A program made the position numbers and the translations under genes. Under the pieces are notes generated by a model. The model ran no database searches. It saw nothing but the letters and a program-made list of their open reading frames with translations, and had not been told where the DNA came from. From contig CAWICZ010000008.1 in assembly GCA_963834825.1 (NCBI GenBank), positions 1-64,000 on the forward strand: a stretch of 64,000 bases of DNA, read 5' to 3'. The stretch comes from JACDAN01 sp963834825 (GTDB lineage: Bacteria > Actinomycetota > Thermoleophilia > Gaiellales > Gaiellaceae). Within the stretch, counting starts at the first letter, position 1. Each line of letters opens with the position of its first letter. Of the stretch, positions 42,347 to 52,191 are shown in pieces.

Positions 42347-43018
42347 GTGCGGGTTCTGATCGTCGAAGACGAGCCGAAGATGGCCGGGCTGATCCGGCGC
42401 GGCCTTCGCGAGGAGGGCTATGCCGCCGACGTCACCGGGACGGGTGACGACGCGCTCTGGATGGCGGCGGCGACCGAGTACGACGCGATCGTCCTCGACG
42501 TCCTCCTACCCGGCAAGAACGGGTTCGAGGTGTGCCGCGAGCTGCGCCGCACCGGGGTCTGGTCCCCCGTGCTGATGCTGACCGCCCGCGGCTCCGTCGA
42601 CGACCGGGTCGCCGGTCTCGACGCCGGGGCCGACGACTACCTGACGAAACCGTTCTCCTTCGTCGAGCTCCTCGCCCGGCTACGTGCCCTCGCCCGGCGC
42701 CCGCCGGTCGAGCGCCCGACCGTCCTCGAGGTCGGCGACCTCCGGCTCAATCCGGCCACGCACCAGGCGTGGCGAGGCGAGGAGGAGCTCGAGCTCTCGG
42801 CGAAGGAGTTCCGCATCCTCGAGGCGTTCATGCGGAGGCCCGGGCACGTGCTCTCACGTCTCCACCTGCTCGACCACTGCTGGGATTACGGCTACGAGAA
42901 CCGATCGAACGTCGTCGACGTCTACGTCAGGTACCTCCGGGAGAAGATCGACCGGCCGTTCGGTCGGAAGTCGATCGAGACCGTCCGCGGGGCGGGCTAC
43001 CGGCTGCGCGACGCATGA
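42347..43018 (+). CDS. OmpR-family response regulator
   Basis: A 223-residue regulator. The receiver domain starts MRVLIVEDEPKMAGLIRRGL, has VLDVLLPGKNGFE with phospho-acceptor Asp, MLTARGSVDDRVAGLDAGAD and the YLTKPFSF Lys. The C-terminal OmpR winged helix has LELSAKEFRILEAFMRRPGH and VDVYVRYLREKIDRPFGRKS. GTG 42347 is the start. It overlaps the histidine kinase gene by 4 bp (ATGA). Confidence 0.95.
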   Translation: MRVLIVEDEPKMAGLIRRGLREEGYAADVTGTGDDALWMAAATEYDAIVLDVLLPGKNGFEVCRELRRTGVWSPVLMLTARGSVDDRVAGLDAGADDYLTKPFSFVELLARLRALARRPPVERPTVLEVGDLRLNPATHQAWRGEEELELSAKEFRILEAFMRRPGHVLSRLHLLDHCWDYGYENRSNVVDVYVRYLREKIDRPFGRKSIETVRGAGYRLRDA

Positions 43019-44335
43019 ACCGGTTTCCGATCCGGCTGCGCCTGACGCTCGCGTTCGCGATCGCGATGGCGATCGTCCTCGCCGCCACCGGAGCGTTCGT
43101 GTACTTCCGCGTCAGCTCGGCGCTCGACGAAGCCGTCAACGAGAGCCTCGACAACAGGCTCGCCGACGCCAGCGCGCTTGCTCGGGAGGGCATCGGCGAT
43201 CGGGTGCGGCGCGAAGAAGAGGCGTTCACCGAGATCATCCCCGCGGGCAGGAGCTCGAGCGTCCTCTCCCCCGCCGAGCTTCAGGAAGCGAAGGCCGGCA
43301 CGCTGGAGGTCGAGCGTGGCCGCGTCGCCAGAGTCGACGGCCCGCTGCGAATTCGGGCCCAGGAGATCGACACGGAGGATGGTCGCCTGACGGTCGTGGC
43401 CGGAACGACCCTCGGCGATCGCAACGATGCGCTCCGGCAGCTTCTCGCGGCCCTGATCATCGTCGCGCCGATTGCGCTCTTGCTCAGCTCCGCGCTCGGC
43501 TACTGGCTGTCGAGAGCCGCGCTTCGCCCCGTAGAGGAGATGCGCGTCGAAGCCGCGGCGATCTCCGGAGAGGACCCCGGCCGGCGCCTGCATCCTGGGG
43601 AGGCGCATGACGAGATCACGCCGCCTGGGCGAGACGCTGAATGCGATGCTCGATCGCCTCGAACGCGCGATCACGCGCGAGCGCAGCTTCGTCGCCGACG
43701 CGAGCCACGAGCTCCGCACGCCGCTCGCGCTGATGAAGGCCGAGCTCGACCTGGCGCTGAGGAAACCGAGAACCGGCCCGGAGCTGGAGGACGCGCTGCG
43801 GTCGGCCTCAGCCGAAACCGACCGGCTCGTGCGCCTCGCCGAGGATCTCCTCGTCCTGGCGCAGGCCGATGACGGCCGGCTACCGCTGCATCGCGACGAC
43901 CTGAGCGCGGCCGACCTGCTCGCGTCAGTCCAGCAAGCGTTCCAGGCGCGCGCCGACGCGACGGGGCGAACGATCCAGGCCGAGGGGGCCAACGGCGTCG
44001 CGCTGACCGGCGACCGGCTTCGCCTCGAGCAGGCGCTCGGCAACCTCGTCGACAACGCCCTTCGACACGGCTCGGGCGAGGTCGGGTTGAGCGCCCTCGA
44101 CCGCAACGGCCAGGTCGAGCTCCACGTCGTCGACCAGGGCCAAGGCTTCCCTCCCGAGTTCCTGCCACGCGCGTTCGAGCGCTTCGGCCGTGCGGACGAC
44201 GCTCGCACGAGCAGCGGAGCCGGCCTTGGCCTCGCGCTCGCGGCGGCGATCGCCGAGGCGCACCACGGCTCCGCCCACGCGGCGAATCGAGACGGCGGCG
44301 GGGCCGACGTCTGGCTCTCGATCCCTAAGAGCTAG
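43015..44335 (+). pseudogene. Sensor histidine kinase, single-base frameshift
   Basis: Partner kinase of the preceding regulator. First frame: MNRFPIRLRLTLAFAIAMAI with two membrane segments flanking an extracytoplasmic domain, and HAMP-like SRAALRPVEEMRVEAAAISG up to AHDEIT. Second frame: RLGETLNAMLDRLERAITRE, H-box SFVADASHELRTPLALMKAE, N-box LGNLVDNALRHG and G-box SGAGLGLALAAAIAEAHHG. An extra C near 43621 breaks the frame within the HAMP/H-box linker; removing it gives 439 residues. Either a sequencing error or a recently broken sensor. Confidence 0.88.
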
Positions 44336-45056
44336 CGCCGTTCGTGAAGCGCTGGAGCTCTTCCAGGAACTTCCCGCCGGAGATCCCGACGAGCAGCACC
44401 GGGCCGACACCCTTGGCGTAGAACTTGTGCTCGAGTATCTCGGGCTGAAGCGGCGTGTAGTCCTTGGTCATGAGCACGTCCGTGTACTTGCCGGCGGGAA
44501 CCTCGACGCGCTCGTCGAGGCTCAGGATCTTGGCGTGGTCCTCCGCCTCGCCGGCTCGGTATTCCTGCCGGTAGGTCATGCCGACCTCGGGATCGCCGGG
44601 GAGGAAGACCCCGGCCTCCGCGCCGTCGACGCCCGTCTCCCATGAGCCCTTCTTCGTGACCGGCTTCCCGTTCTCGTACTCGGTCGTGTCCTCACCGAGG
44701 TACCACAGCGTCCCGTCCTTGTCCTGGGCGAACCAGTCGAAGGTGTCCTCGACGAGCGCGCCGTCCTCGGTGACGGTGTCGCGGACGACGGTTGCCTGGA
44801 TCCCCTGGATCTCCTTCTTGCGGTCGGTGACCGTGATCACGATTCGCTGCTCGCCTCCTTCGAGGTCAGTCTCCGTGAAGACCCAGCGACTGCCGGGAGC
44901 CATCGGCCAGTACGGGTTGTCGATCTGCTGGACGAAGTCGTCCGGGTTCAGATCGGCCGGCTCAGCTCCGGTCGGGAGCGAGCTGTCCGAGCCCCCTCCG
45001 CCGCAGGCGGCGAACACGAATGGGATGGCAGCGAGGAGCAGGATGTTCCGGCGCAT
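44325..45056 (-). CDS. Predicted lipoprotein, uncharacterised
   Basis: A 243-residue exported lipoprotein. MRRNILLLAAIPFVFAACGG is a signal peptide with lipobox FAAC, so the mature N-terminal Cys would be lipid-anchored outside the membrane. The mature part has YWPMAPGSRWVFTETDLEGG, LVEDTFDWFAQDKDGTLWYL and GEDTTEYENGKPV, an all-beta fold of unknown function. It overlaps the kinase gene convergently by 11 bp, so the two could be linked in function, for example as a sensed envelope component. Confidence 0.82.
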   Translation of the reverse strand: MRRNILLLAAIPFVFAACGGGGSDSSLPTGAEPADLNPDDFVQQIDNPYWPMAPGSRWVFTETDLEGGEQRIVITVTDRKKEIQGIQATVVRDTVTEDGALVEDTFDWFAQDKDGTLWYLGEDTTEYENGKPVTKKGSWETGVDGAEAGVFLPGDPEVGMTYRQEYRAGEAEDHAKILSLDERVEVPAGKYTDVLMTKDYTPLQPEILEHKFYAKGVGPVLLVGISGGKFLEELQRFTNGASS

Positions 45057-45087
45057 CGCGGGGCACCGTAAAGACGATCGATGAGAG

Positions 45088-45972
45088 TCACGTGAGAGCA
45101 CGGAGCGCCGGAACGACCTCCTCGGCGAAGCGCTCGAGCTGGCGAGGCGGCTCGTCTGCGGGCCAGAAGATGAACGTGTCGAACCCGAGCTCGCGCGCGA
45201 AGCCCGTCAGCGTCTCGATCCAGTGCTCGACCGGCCCGTCGAGCAGCCCGTTCGTCGGCCCGTCGACGATGCGGCCGCTGATGTTGTAGAGGCGCCGGAT
45301 CTCGGCCGGATCGCGACCTGCTTCGGCCGCCCCTTCGTCGACCCGGCGGTGGAGCCCGGGAACGATCTCCGGCGTCGCCCAGGAGAGCGAAGGCACCCAG
45401 CCGTCGGCGAGCCGCCCGGTCAGCGCCAGCGCACGCGGCTTGCCGACACCGAGCCAGATCTCGATCGGGTGAGCAGGCGCCGGGCCAGGGTGAAGTCCCT
45501 TCACCGAGTAGTGGTCGCCCGTGACAGAGATCGTCCGTTCACCGCTCCAGAAGGCGCGGATGATCCGGATCGCGTCGTCGAGCGTCTCGAGCGCCTCTCG
45601 CCCGGAGCGGATCGGGCCGCCCATCGCGCCGATCGCCTCCCAGAACGCGCCTGCGCCGAGTCCGAGCTCGAAGCGACCGCCCGAAAGGACGTCGAGCGAG
45701 GCGGCCTGCTTCGCGATGATCGCCGGGCCGCGGAGAGGCAGGTTCGCAACGTCCGGGAAGAGGCGGACGCGTTCCGTCCGGGCCAGCAGGTCGCTGATCA
45801 GCGACCACGTCTCGAGAAAGCGCCACTGGTACGGATGGTCCTGGATTCCGATCAGGTCGAGGCCGAGCTCATCGGCCCGGTGCGCAAGCGCGCGGGCCGT
45901 CTCCAGGTCGGCGCTGGTCGGCGTGATGCTGAGCCCGAACTCGAGCGATCGGCCGTATTTCGACGTCATCAT
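45088..45972 (-). CDS. LLM-class F420-dependent oxidoreductase
   Basis: A 294-residue luciferase-like monooxygenase-family protein of the F420-dependent group. FGLSITPTSADLETARALAH, GIQDHPYQWRFLETWSLISD, GGRFELGLGAGAFWEAI and YNISGRIVDGP are typical. The cofactor is more likely F420 than FMN; substrate unknown. ATG 45972 (or 45969) is the start; it is divergent from the zinc peptidase with a 17-bp gap, so both promoters must overlap the coding ends. Confidence 0.88.
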   Translation of the reverse strand: MMTSKYGRSLEFGLSITPTSADLETARALAHRADELGLDLIGIQDHPYQWRFLETWSLISDLLARTERVRLFPDVANLPLRGPAIIAKQAASLDVLSGGRFELGLGAGAFWEAIGAMGGPIRSGREALETLDDAIRIIRAFWSGERTISVTGDHYSVKGLHPGPAPAHPIEIWLGVGKPRALALTGRLADGWVPSLSWATPEIVPGLHRRVDEGAAEAGRDPAEIRRLYNISGRIVDGPTNGLLDGPVEHWIETLTGFARELGFDTFIFWPADEPPRQLERFAEEVVPALRALT

Positions 45973-45989
45973 CTCGTACAGTTTCCGTC

Positions 45990-46883
45990 GTGCGATTCCG
46001 CCGGGGCGCCAAGCTCGACCCCTCTCAGGTTGAGGACTACCGCGGCCAGGGCGGCGCGGGGCGGGGAATGGGGATGCCGATGGCGGTCGGCGGCGGCGGG
46101 CTCGCGGCAATCATCGCGATCGTCGTCCTGCTGATCAGCTCCTTCACGGGCGGTGGCGGCGGGCTCGGCGACCTCGGCGCCTTGGAAGATCAGGCGATCG
46201 GCACCGGGCAACCGCCGGCCGGCTCGGCGGCCGACGAATGTCAGACGGGGGAGCAGGCCAATACCCGTGACGACTGCCGTATCGTCGGCTTCGTCAACAG
46301 TATCCAGTCGTTCTGGTCGCAGGGTCTGCGGGGCTACGAGCCCGCCCGCACACGCTTCTTCGACGGCTCGATCCAGACGGGTTGCGGACCGGCCACGTCT
46401 GCGGTCGGCCCCTTCTACTGCCCGGCCGATCGGTACGTCTACATCGATCTCGGCTTCTTCGACCAGCTTCAGTCGGAGTTCGGGGCCCAGGGCGGGCCGC
46501 TCGCGGAGGCCTACGTGCTCGCTCACGAGTACGGGCATCACGTGCAAAACCTGCTCGGCGATCTTCAGAACGCCCAGCGCGGCGGCACCGGTCCCCAGAG
46601 CGGAGCCGTCCGCGTCGAGCTGCAGGCGGATTGCTACGCGGGGTTGTGGACGCGGAACGCGCTGCGCACCGGCTTCATCGAGGACCTGACGCGGGAGGAC
46701 ATTGCCCAGGCGCTCGACGCCGCGGCCGCCGTCGGTGACGACCGGATCCAGGAACGGGCTCAGGGTCGCGTCACACCCGAGTCCTGGACGCACGGCTCGG
46801 CCGAGCAGCGTCAGTTCTGGTTCGCCCGAGGACTCCAGGTCACGAACCTCGACGGCTGCAACACGTTCCGCGGCCAGATCTAA
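45990..46883 (+). CDS. Neutral zinc metallopeptidase (YpfJ family)
   Basis: A 297-residue YpfJ-type predicted peptidase. A basic N-terminus is followed by one membrane segment (GGLAAIIAIVVLLISSF) and an extracytoplasmic Gly-rich linker. The zinc motif is VLAHEYGHHVQNLLG, with a Glu-rich second site (RVELQADCYAGLWTRNAL). AGREGE-type Cys pairs (ECQ, DDC, GCG, YCP) suggest disulfides outside the membrane. GTG 45990 is the start. Its stop overlaps the stop of the convergent ATPase gene. Confidence 0.88.
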   Translation: MRFRRGAKLDPSQVEDYRGQGGAGRGMGMPMAVGGGGLAAIIAIVVLLISSFTGGGGGLGDLGALEDQAIGTGQPPAGSAADECQTGEQANTRDDCRIVGFVNSIQSFWSQGLRGYEPARTRFFDGSIQTGCGPATSAVGPFYCPADRYVYIDLGFFDQLQSEFGAQGGPLAEAYVLAHEYGHHVQNLLGDLQNAQRGGTGPQSGAVRVELQADCYAGLWTRNALRTGFIEDLTREDIAQALDAAAAVGDDRIQERAQGRVTPESWTHGSAEQRQFWFARGLQVTNLDGCNTFRGQI

Positions 46884-49259
46884 GAAGCCGGTACCCACAC
46901 GACGGCGAGCTCGGCCACGCGAACGTCGGTCGCCTCCGCCCTGATCGAGACGGTCTCGATGTCCGCGGCCTTGTCCTCCCACTTGGCGTTGATCTCCGCG
47001 ACCTCGTCGAGTAGCTCCTGCTCCAGTTCCACTAGCTCGTCCGCCTTCTGCTGGACACGCTCCTCCGCAGTCCGCCGACGCTCGGCGGCCCGCGTCGTGA
47101 CGCCACGACGGGACGCAGCGCTGCCGATCTTGGTCGCGATCGAGCGAGCGCTTCGGCGGCCGCGTAGCAGCGCGTCGAGGACGGCGCCCGCCCCGGCGGC
47201 GAGCTCCGTCGCCTGGTGCGACTTTTGCGCCGCATCGAGCTCCTCGACCCGTCGCTGAGCGAGCTCGTGAGCAGACCTGAGCCGCTCCTCTCGCGCCTCG
47301 AGCCGGTCGCGGATCTTCGCGGCCTCGCGGTCGGCTTCCGTCTGGGCGGACTCGTCGCAGCGTTGCGCGAACTGCTCCGGGGTCTCGCCCGGCCGCGAGT
47401 AGAGCTTCAAGGAGGCATTTCGCTGCACCTCGAGCGAGCGCCGATCGACCAGGCGGCGGCGGATCTGCGCCATCGCCTCGCGGTAGAAGCCCGCCTCGCC
47501 GAGCGGCGCCTGCGGCAGGACATACCCTGCGCCGTCCGGCGGGTCCGGGCGAAAGTCGCGCTCGTCGTAGTCGACCGGGGTCTCCTGCTCGAGGTCGAGC
47601 CCGCCGTCGAGCGGGCCGTAGAGGGCCTCCCACTCCTCGCTGGCGTCGATCCCGGCCCTCGTGTCGTCGAAGCGGAGGTTCACCCTCGCGGCGAGGAAGG
47701 CCGTGAGCCGTCGACCGCCGGCCTCGGCGCCGAGCTGAGCCGCCCAGGCGGCGGCAGGATCGAGGTAGCGAACGGGGACGCCGTCCGCGACGGTCGGCGC
47801 GACCGCGCTCTCGTCCGCGGCCGGCTCGACCGGCGCGGGCGCCGGGTGCTGCGCGGCCGCCGGCTCGGCGACCGGGTTGCGGCGCGTCACGCATCAGCGT
47901 CTCGATCTGGTCCTTCGTCAGCGGGCCGCGGAGGTACGACAGCGCCCAGCGCGACGCGAAGAGGGCGGGCGAGCCCTTGGCGCTGACGAGCAGGAACTGT
48001 CGCTTGTCGAGGCCACCGATCGCGGTGTCGAGCGCCTGGACGTCGGTGTCGCCCGCAGCGGAGCGAAGGCCCTCGAGGACCCGTGCCTTGTCGCGCTCGG
48101 TCTGGAGGCGACCGACGAGCCAGGTGCCGGCGTTCGACATCGCCTTGTAGTCGAGGTCGACGGGATTCTGGGTCGCGAGCACCATCCCGACGCCGAAAGC
48201 GCGTCCCTGCTTGAGGACGGTCAGGATCGGCTTCTTGGCGGGCGGTACCGCGGTCGGCGGGACGAACCCGAAGACCTCGTCCATGTACACGAGCGTGCGC
48301 AGATCGGAGGTGCCCGGCTGACCGCGCATCCAGGTGACGAGCTTGGAGAGCACGAGCGTGACGACGAACTGGCGCTCCTGGTCGGAGAGGTGGGCGAGGT
48401 AGACGATCGCGCAGCGGGGCTTGCCTTCGGGAGTGCGGAGAAGCGTCCCCGCGTCGAGCGGCTGGCCGTCGCCCCAGGCTGCGAAGGCGGGCGAGGCGAC
48501 GAGTGCGTTCAGCTTGAGCGCAAGCTCCGTGCGTTCCTTGGGCGGGAAGAAGGCGTCGACCTCGAAGACGCCGAGCTTGCGGAGCGGGGGCGATTGGATC
48601 TGTCCGATCAGCGCACCGAGGTCGAGGCTCCGACCCGAGCGCCATGCGTGCTCGATCAGGTTCGAGAGCAGCACGTGCTCGCGGCTCGACAGCGGGTCGG
48701 CCTGGATCCCGACGAGGCCGAGCAGGCTCGTCACGGTGCCCTCGATCTCATCGCGCAGCGTCTCCGCCTCGGTCTCCCACGAGAGCGTCGGCGCCTGGAG
48801 CGAGCCGATGATGTTCACCGGCACGCCGGACTCCGAGCCGGGGGTGTAGACGGCGAACTCGGCGGCGTCGCGGAGGGCGCGAAGGCGGTCTGTGCCCATG
48901 CCTTGCGCCTCGAGGCCTTCGCGCCAAACAGCGGCCGTCTTGGCGGCGAAGTCGTCGAGCGACAACCCTTCGCTGCGAGCGTCGTCCTCGTTCACCCACG
49001 GCCGGAAGCTCGCGGCGTCGAGCTCGGGGAACGTCAGCATCAGGTTGCCCATGTCGCCCTTCGGATCGAGCACGAGGCAGGGGATTCCGGCCAGCAGCGC
49101 CTCTTCGATCAGCACGACCCCGAGCCCGGTCTTGCCCGAGCCGGTCATACCGACGATGACCCCGTGGGTCGTGAGGTCGCCCGACTCGACGACGAGCGGG
49201 TCGCTGCCCGGCTTGCCCGTCTTGGGGTCGAGACGGAAGCCGAGCTGGAGGTCAGCCAT
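46880..49259 (-). pseudogene. HerA/DUF87-like ATPase, single-base frameshift
   Basis: A 792-residue protein once one base is removed. First frame: GVIVGMTGSGKTGLGVVLIE (Walker A 37-44), CLVLDPKGDMGN, and GFVPPTAVPPAKKPILTVLK / ATQNPVDLDYKAMSNAGTWL, typical of HerA/VirB4-like hexameric ATPases. It breaks near 47881 after ETLMRD. Second frame: RRNPVAEPAAAQ, then a long helical region with coiled coil (RLEAREERLRSAHELAQRRV, AAERRRTAEERVQQKADELV) and DIETVSIRAEATDVRV. A DNA-pumping or DNA-processing role is possible; no nuclease partner is nearby. Cause of the frameshift is unresolved. Confidence 0.82.
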
Positions 49260-49282
49260 CGCGCCCCGAGTCTAGAACGGCC

Positions 49283-50080
49283 CTAGCCGAGCACGCGGAG
49301 TTGCGCGAGGTCGGTCAGCAGCCAGCGGCGCTGGAGCCGGCCGAGCGTCCCGTTGGCGACCAGCGCGCGCACCGCAGCGTTCACCCGGCGCGTCAGTGGC
49401 GAGCCCTTCTGGAGCACGACGCCGTAGCGCTCGTCCGTGCGCAGGACACCGGCGAGCGCCCCGTACCGGTACGGGGCTGCTGCCCGCTCGGCGGCAAGGA
49501 TCGGCGCGTCGAGGACGGCGGCGTCGCAGCGGCCGACGCGAACGCCGTCGAGCAGCACGTCGAGGCTCGTGAAGAAGAGGAGCGGGCGAGCGGGCCGAAC
49601 CCGCTGGCGGACGATTGCCACGCTCGTCGTCCCGCGCAGGAGGCAGAGGCGAAGTCGGGCGAGCGCCGCGAGCGTTCGCGGCGCGTCGAGCCCCTTCCGC
49701 ATCAGTACGCCCTGCTCGGCGCGCAGGTAGGGCTGCGAGAGGTCGACCGCCTGCCGTCTGGCGTCGGTGATCGTCACCTCGGCCAGCGCGATGTCCCAGG
49801 GCTTTCGGCCCCGGGCGAGCAGACGCTTGAACGACGGATCGTTGACGAACCGAACGCGTTTGAGGCCAAGGCGTGCGGCGAGCGAGCGCGCGAAGTCGAT
49901 CTCGAGCCCGCGGGCGGCGACGACCGTCCCGTTCGGCCGGACTGCGCCCGCCTGGAACCCGGGGCTCGGAAGGTTCAACGCAACGGTCAGGACGCCGGGC
50001 GCGACGGTCGCGGGCGGTGCGGCGCCCGACGCCCCTCCGACGAGCGCAAGGGCGACGACCGCGGCGAGCAGCGCTCTCAT
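49283..50080 (-). CDS. Periplasmic solute-binding protein (amino-acid type, SBP family 3)
   Basis: A 265-residue exported solute-binding protein. MRALLAAVVALALVGGASGA is a signal peptide. LTVALNLPSPGFQAGAVRPN, GLEIDFARSLAARLGLKRVR, WDIALAEVTITDARRQAVDL and SQPYLRAEQGVLMRKG are the SBP family-3 pattern, binding polar amino acids or analogues. No ABC permease or ATPase is adjacent. Its start overlaps the stop of the L,D-transpeptidase gene (ATGA), so the two are co-translated. Confidence 0.85.
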   Translation of the reverse strand: MRALLAAVVALALVGGASGAAPPATVAPGVLTVALNLPSPGFQAGAVRPNGTVVAARGLEIDFARSLAARLGLKRVRFVNDPSFKRLLARGRKPWDIALAEVTITDARRQAVDLSQPYLRAEQGVLMRKGLDAPRTLAALARLRLCLLRGTTSVAIVRQRVRPARPLLFFTSLDVLLDGVRVGRCDAAVLDAPILAAERAAAPYRYGALAGVLRTDERYGVVLQKGSPLTRRVNAAVRALVANGTLGRLQRRWLLTDLAQLRVLG

Positions 50081-51168
50081 GAGCGGGCGAGGACCCTCAC
50101 AGGCGTCCCGATCGGGGTGAACTCGTAGAGCCACCTGGCGTCGTAGCGAGGCGTCCGCACACAGCCATGCGACGCGGGCGTGACGGGGACGTCCGGGTAC
50201 TCGTGGAATGCGATGCCGCCGACGAAGTAGCTCGCCCACGGCAACCAAACCTTGAACGGCACGGACCACGAACGCACTTCCTTCCGGAACACGGAGTAGG
50301 AGCCGGCCGGCGTGCCGAAGCCCGGCGCCCCGGTGGAGACGTGGATTGCGCGGACGACCGTGTTGTTCTCGATCGCGAGCGCAAGTTGCCGGTCGAGGAG
50401 GACCTCGACACGCCGGCCGCCGCCTCCGCTCGTGATCGGGCTGGGGCGGCCGGCCTGGGCGAGCGCAGCTCTCGTCTGGGGCCCTGCGACCCCGTCACGG
50501 GAGAGTCGCGCCCACTTCTGGAAGGCGATGACGGCGAACCGGGTTTCCTCACCCGCAACTCCGTCGACGCTGCTCAGCGCGAGAAACCCGAGATCGGCGA
50601 GCCGTTGCTGAAGCGCACGCGTCTCCTGGCTCGGCTGCCCGCCGTCCTCGCCCGGCGGTCTCGGCGGCGGCACGATCGGCCGCGTCGCCTGTGCTCGAGT
50701 GACCGGCCGTGAGAGCGCGTAGCCGGGGAAGAGCCCCAGCGGCACTCCTCCGGAGACGAGCAGGCGCACGGACTTCACCCCGGGCACCGACGTCACGGTG
50801 TAGACGAGCTGCGTGATGCGGGCACTCAGCGACTCGGCGTCCCGCCCGGCCGCGAAACGCTCGCCGAGGTCGACCGTCGCGACGCCGTTCGCGGATCGAA
50901 CCGACCTGAGCTGGGTGCCGGACGGCACGTACGTGCGGAACTGCCTCCCCGTCTCCGCGCGGGAGGGCCCGGCGAGAAGCGCGGCCACAGCCGCGCGTAC
51001 GGTGGAGCCGGGCCGTGCGACCGCAACGAGCTGCTCGCCCTGAAGGAAGTACACGCGCACTGAGGCCGCCGCCTGGCGTTCACCGGCGGGGGCGGCCGCG
51101 GGCACCGCGGCCGCGATCGCAAGGACGATTGCCGCGACTGGTATGAGGGCGGAGACCTGACGCGGCAC
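50077..51168 (-). CDS. GerMN + peptidoglycan-binding + L,D-transpeptidase
   Basis: A 363-residue exported cell-wall enzyme. An N-terminal membrane/signal segment (LIPVAAIVLAIAAAVPAAA) precedes a GerMN domain (~45-150, VRVYFLQGEQLVAVARPGST), a PG-binding repeat (~190-250, LQQRLADLGFLALSSVDGVA), and a YkuD L,D-transpeptidase domain. Its catalytic cysteine is in ASHGCVRTPR. It should form 3-3 peptidoglycan crosslinks. GTG 51168 is the best start; the longer open frame upstream covers the antisense of the quinone reductase gene. It overlaps the solute-binding gene by 4 bp. Confidence 0.9.
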   Translation of the reverse strand: MPRQVSALIPVAAIVLAIAAAVPAAAPAGERQAAASVRVYFLQGEQLVAVARPGSTVRAAVAALLAGPSRAETGRQFRTYVPSGTQLRSVRSANGVATVDLGERFAAGRDAESLSARITQLVYTVTSVPGVKSVRLLVSGGVPLGLFPGYALSRPVTRAQATRPIVPPPRPPGEDGGQPSQETRALQQRLADLGFLALSSVDGVAGEETRFAVIAFQKWARLSRDGVAGPQTRAALAQAGRPSPITSGGGGRRVEVLLDRQLALAIENNTVVRAIHVSTGAPGFGTPAGSYSVFRKEVRSWSVPFKVWLPWASYFVGGIAFHEYPDVPVTPASHGCVRTPRYDARWLYEFTPIGTPVRVLARS

Positions 51169-51255
51169 GGCGTGAAGCCTATGTGGGCGCGCGCCTGACG
51201 CATAGAGACAAGTACTCGGCCCAGCGGATGAAGCCGTAGACGAAGATTCCGATCG

Positions 51256-52191
51256 ATGCGCGCGGTGCAGATCAGCCGACACGGCGGCCCGGAGGTCCTC
51301 GAGGTCGTCGATGTTCCTGCCCCCGAAGCCGGACCCGGGCAGCTCCTCGTCGACGTGGCTGCCGTCGGTGTGAACTACCGCGACGTCTACGAGCGCAACG
51401 GCAGCTACGGCGGCGACCTGCCGGCGATCATCGGGATCGAGGGAGCGGGAACGGTCGTAGAGAGCGGCGAACGGGTCGCGTGGGTCTCGGCTTCCGGCAG
51501 CTACGCCGAGCAGGTCGCGGTCGACGTCGATCGCACCGTGCCGGTGCCGGACGGCGTGGACGACGATGTCGCCGGCGCCGCGCTCCTTCAGGGGATCAGC
51601 GCCCACTTCCTGAGCACGTCGACGCATCCGGTCGAGCGCGGAGAGAACGTTCTCGTCCACGCGGCCGCCGGCGGGGTTGGCCTGCTCCTCACGCAGATCG
51701 TCGCGATGCGCGGCGGCCGGGTGATCGCGACCACGTCGACGGACGAGAAGGCGCAGCTGGCACGAGAGGCCGGCGCGTCGGAGGTGATCGGCTACGAGGG
51801 CTTCGCTGAGCGGGTGAAGGAGCTGACCGACGGGGTCGGGGTCGACGTGGTCTACGACGGGGTCGGGGCAGCGACCTTCGACGAGAGCCTCGCGTCGCTG
51901 CGGCCCCGCGGAGTCATGGTGCTTTCCGGCGCGGCCAGCGGCCGCGTGCCGCCGTTCGACCCCATGCGACTCGAGAGCGGCGGCTCGCTGTACCTGACAC
52001 GTCCGTCGATCCGGCATTACACGGCGACGCGCGAGGAACTCCTCCGGCGCGCCGGCGATGTCTTCGGGTGGATCGCCGACGGGAAGCTCGAGATCCGGAT
52101 CGGCGGCCGCTACCCGCTATCGGAAGCCCGGCAGGCCCACGAGGACCTGGAGGGCCGTCGGACAACCGGCAAACTCATCCTCGTTCCGTGA
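51256..52191 (+). CDS. NADPH:quinone reductase-like (MDR superfamily)
   Basis: A 311-residue zinc-free MDR enzyme. MRAVQISRHGGPEVLEVVDV, NYRDVYERNGSYGGDLP, GIEGAGTVVESG and VLVHAAAGGVGLLLTQIVA fit quinone oxidoreductase/crotonyl-type members. It probably reduces quinones with NADPH in the cytosol. ATG 51256; the stop overlaps the GTG of the next gene (GTGA), forming the first gene of a three-gene oxidoreductase operon. Confidence 0.92.
   Translation: MRAVQISRHGGPEVLEVVDVPAPEAGPGQLLVDVAAVGVNYRDVYERNGSYGGDLPAIIGIEGAGTVVESGERVAWVSASGSYAEQVAVDVDRTVPVPDGVDDDVAGAALLQGISAHFLSTSTHPVERGENVLVHAAAGGVGLLLTQIVAMRGGRVIATTSTDEKAQLAREAGASEVIGYEGFAERVKELTDGVGVDVVYDGVGAATFDESLASLRPRGVMVLSGAASGRVPPFDPMRLESGGSLYLTRPSIRHYTATREELLRRAGDVFGWIADGKLEIRIGGRYPLSEARQAHEDLEGRRTTGKLILVP

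Noticed and set aside
43600..43640. Programmed ribosomal frameshift in the histidine kinase
   Set aside because: No slippery heptamer or stimulatory structure is evident, and the same single-extra-base lesion recurs in unrelated genes.
45969..49259. A single 1096-codon open frame on the minus strand covering the HerA-like ATPase, its tail and the region antisense to the zinc peptidase
   Set aside because: After ETLMRD the frame becomes Arg/Gly/Ala-rich non-protein-like sequence; the true tail continues in another frame, and the last part is antisense to the YpfJ-type peptidase.
50077..52017. 646-residue version of the L,D-transpeptidase
   Set aside because: The extra N-terminal part is antisense to the quinone reductase gene; the signal segment places the real start near 51168.
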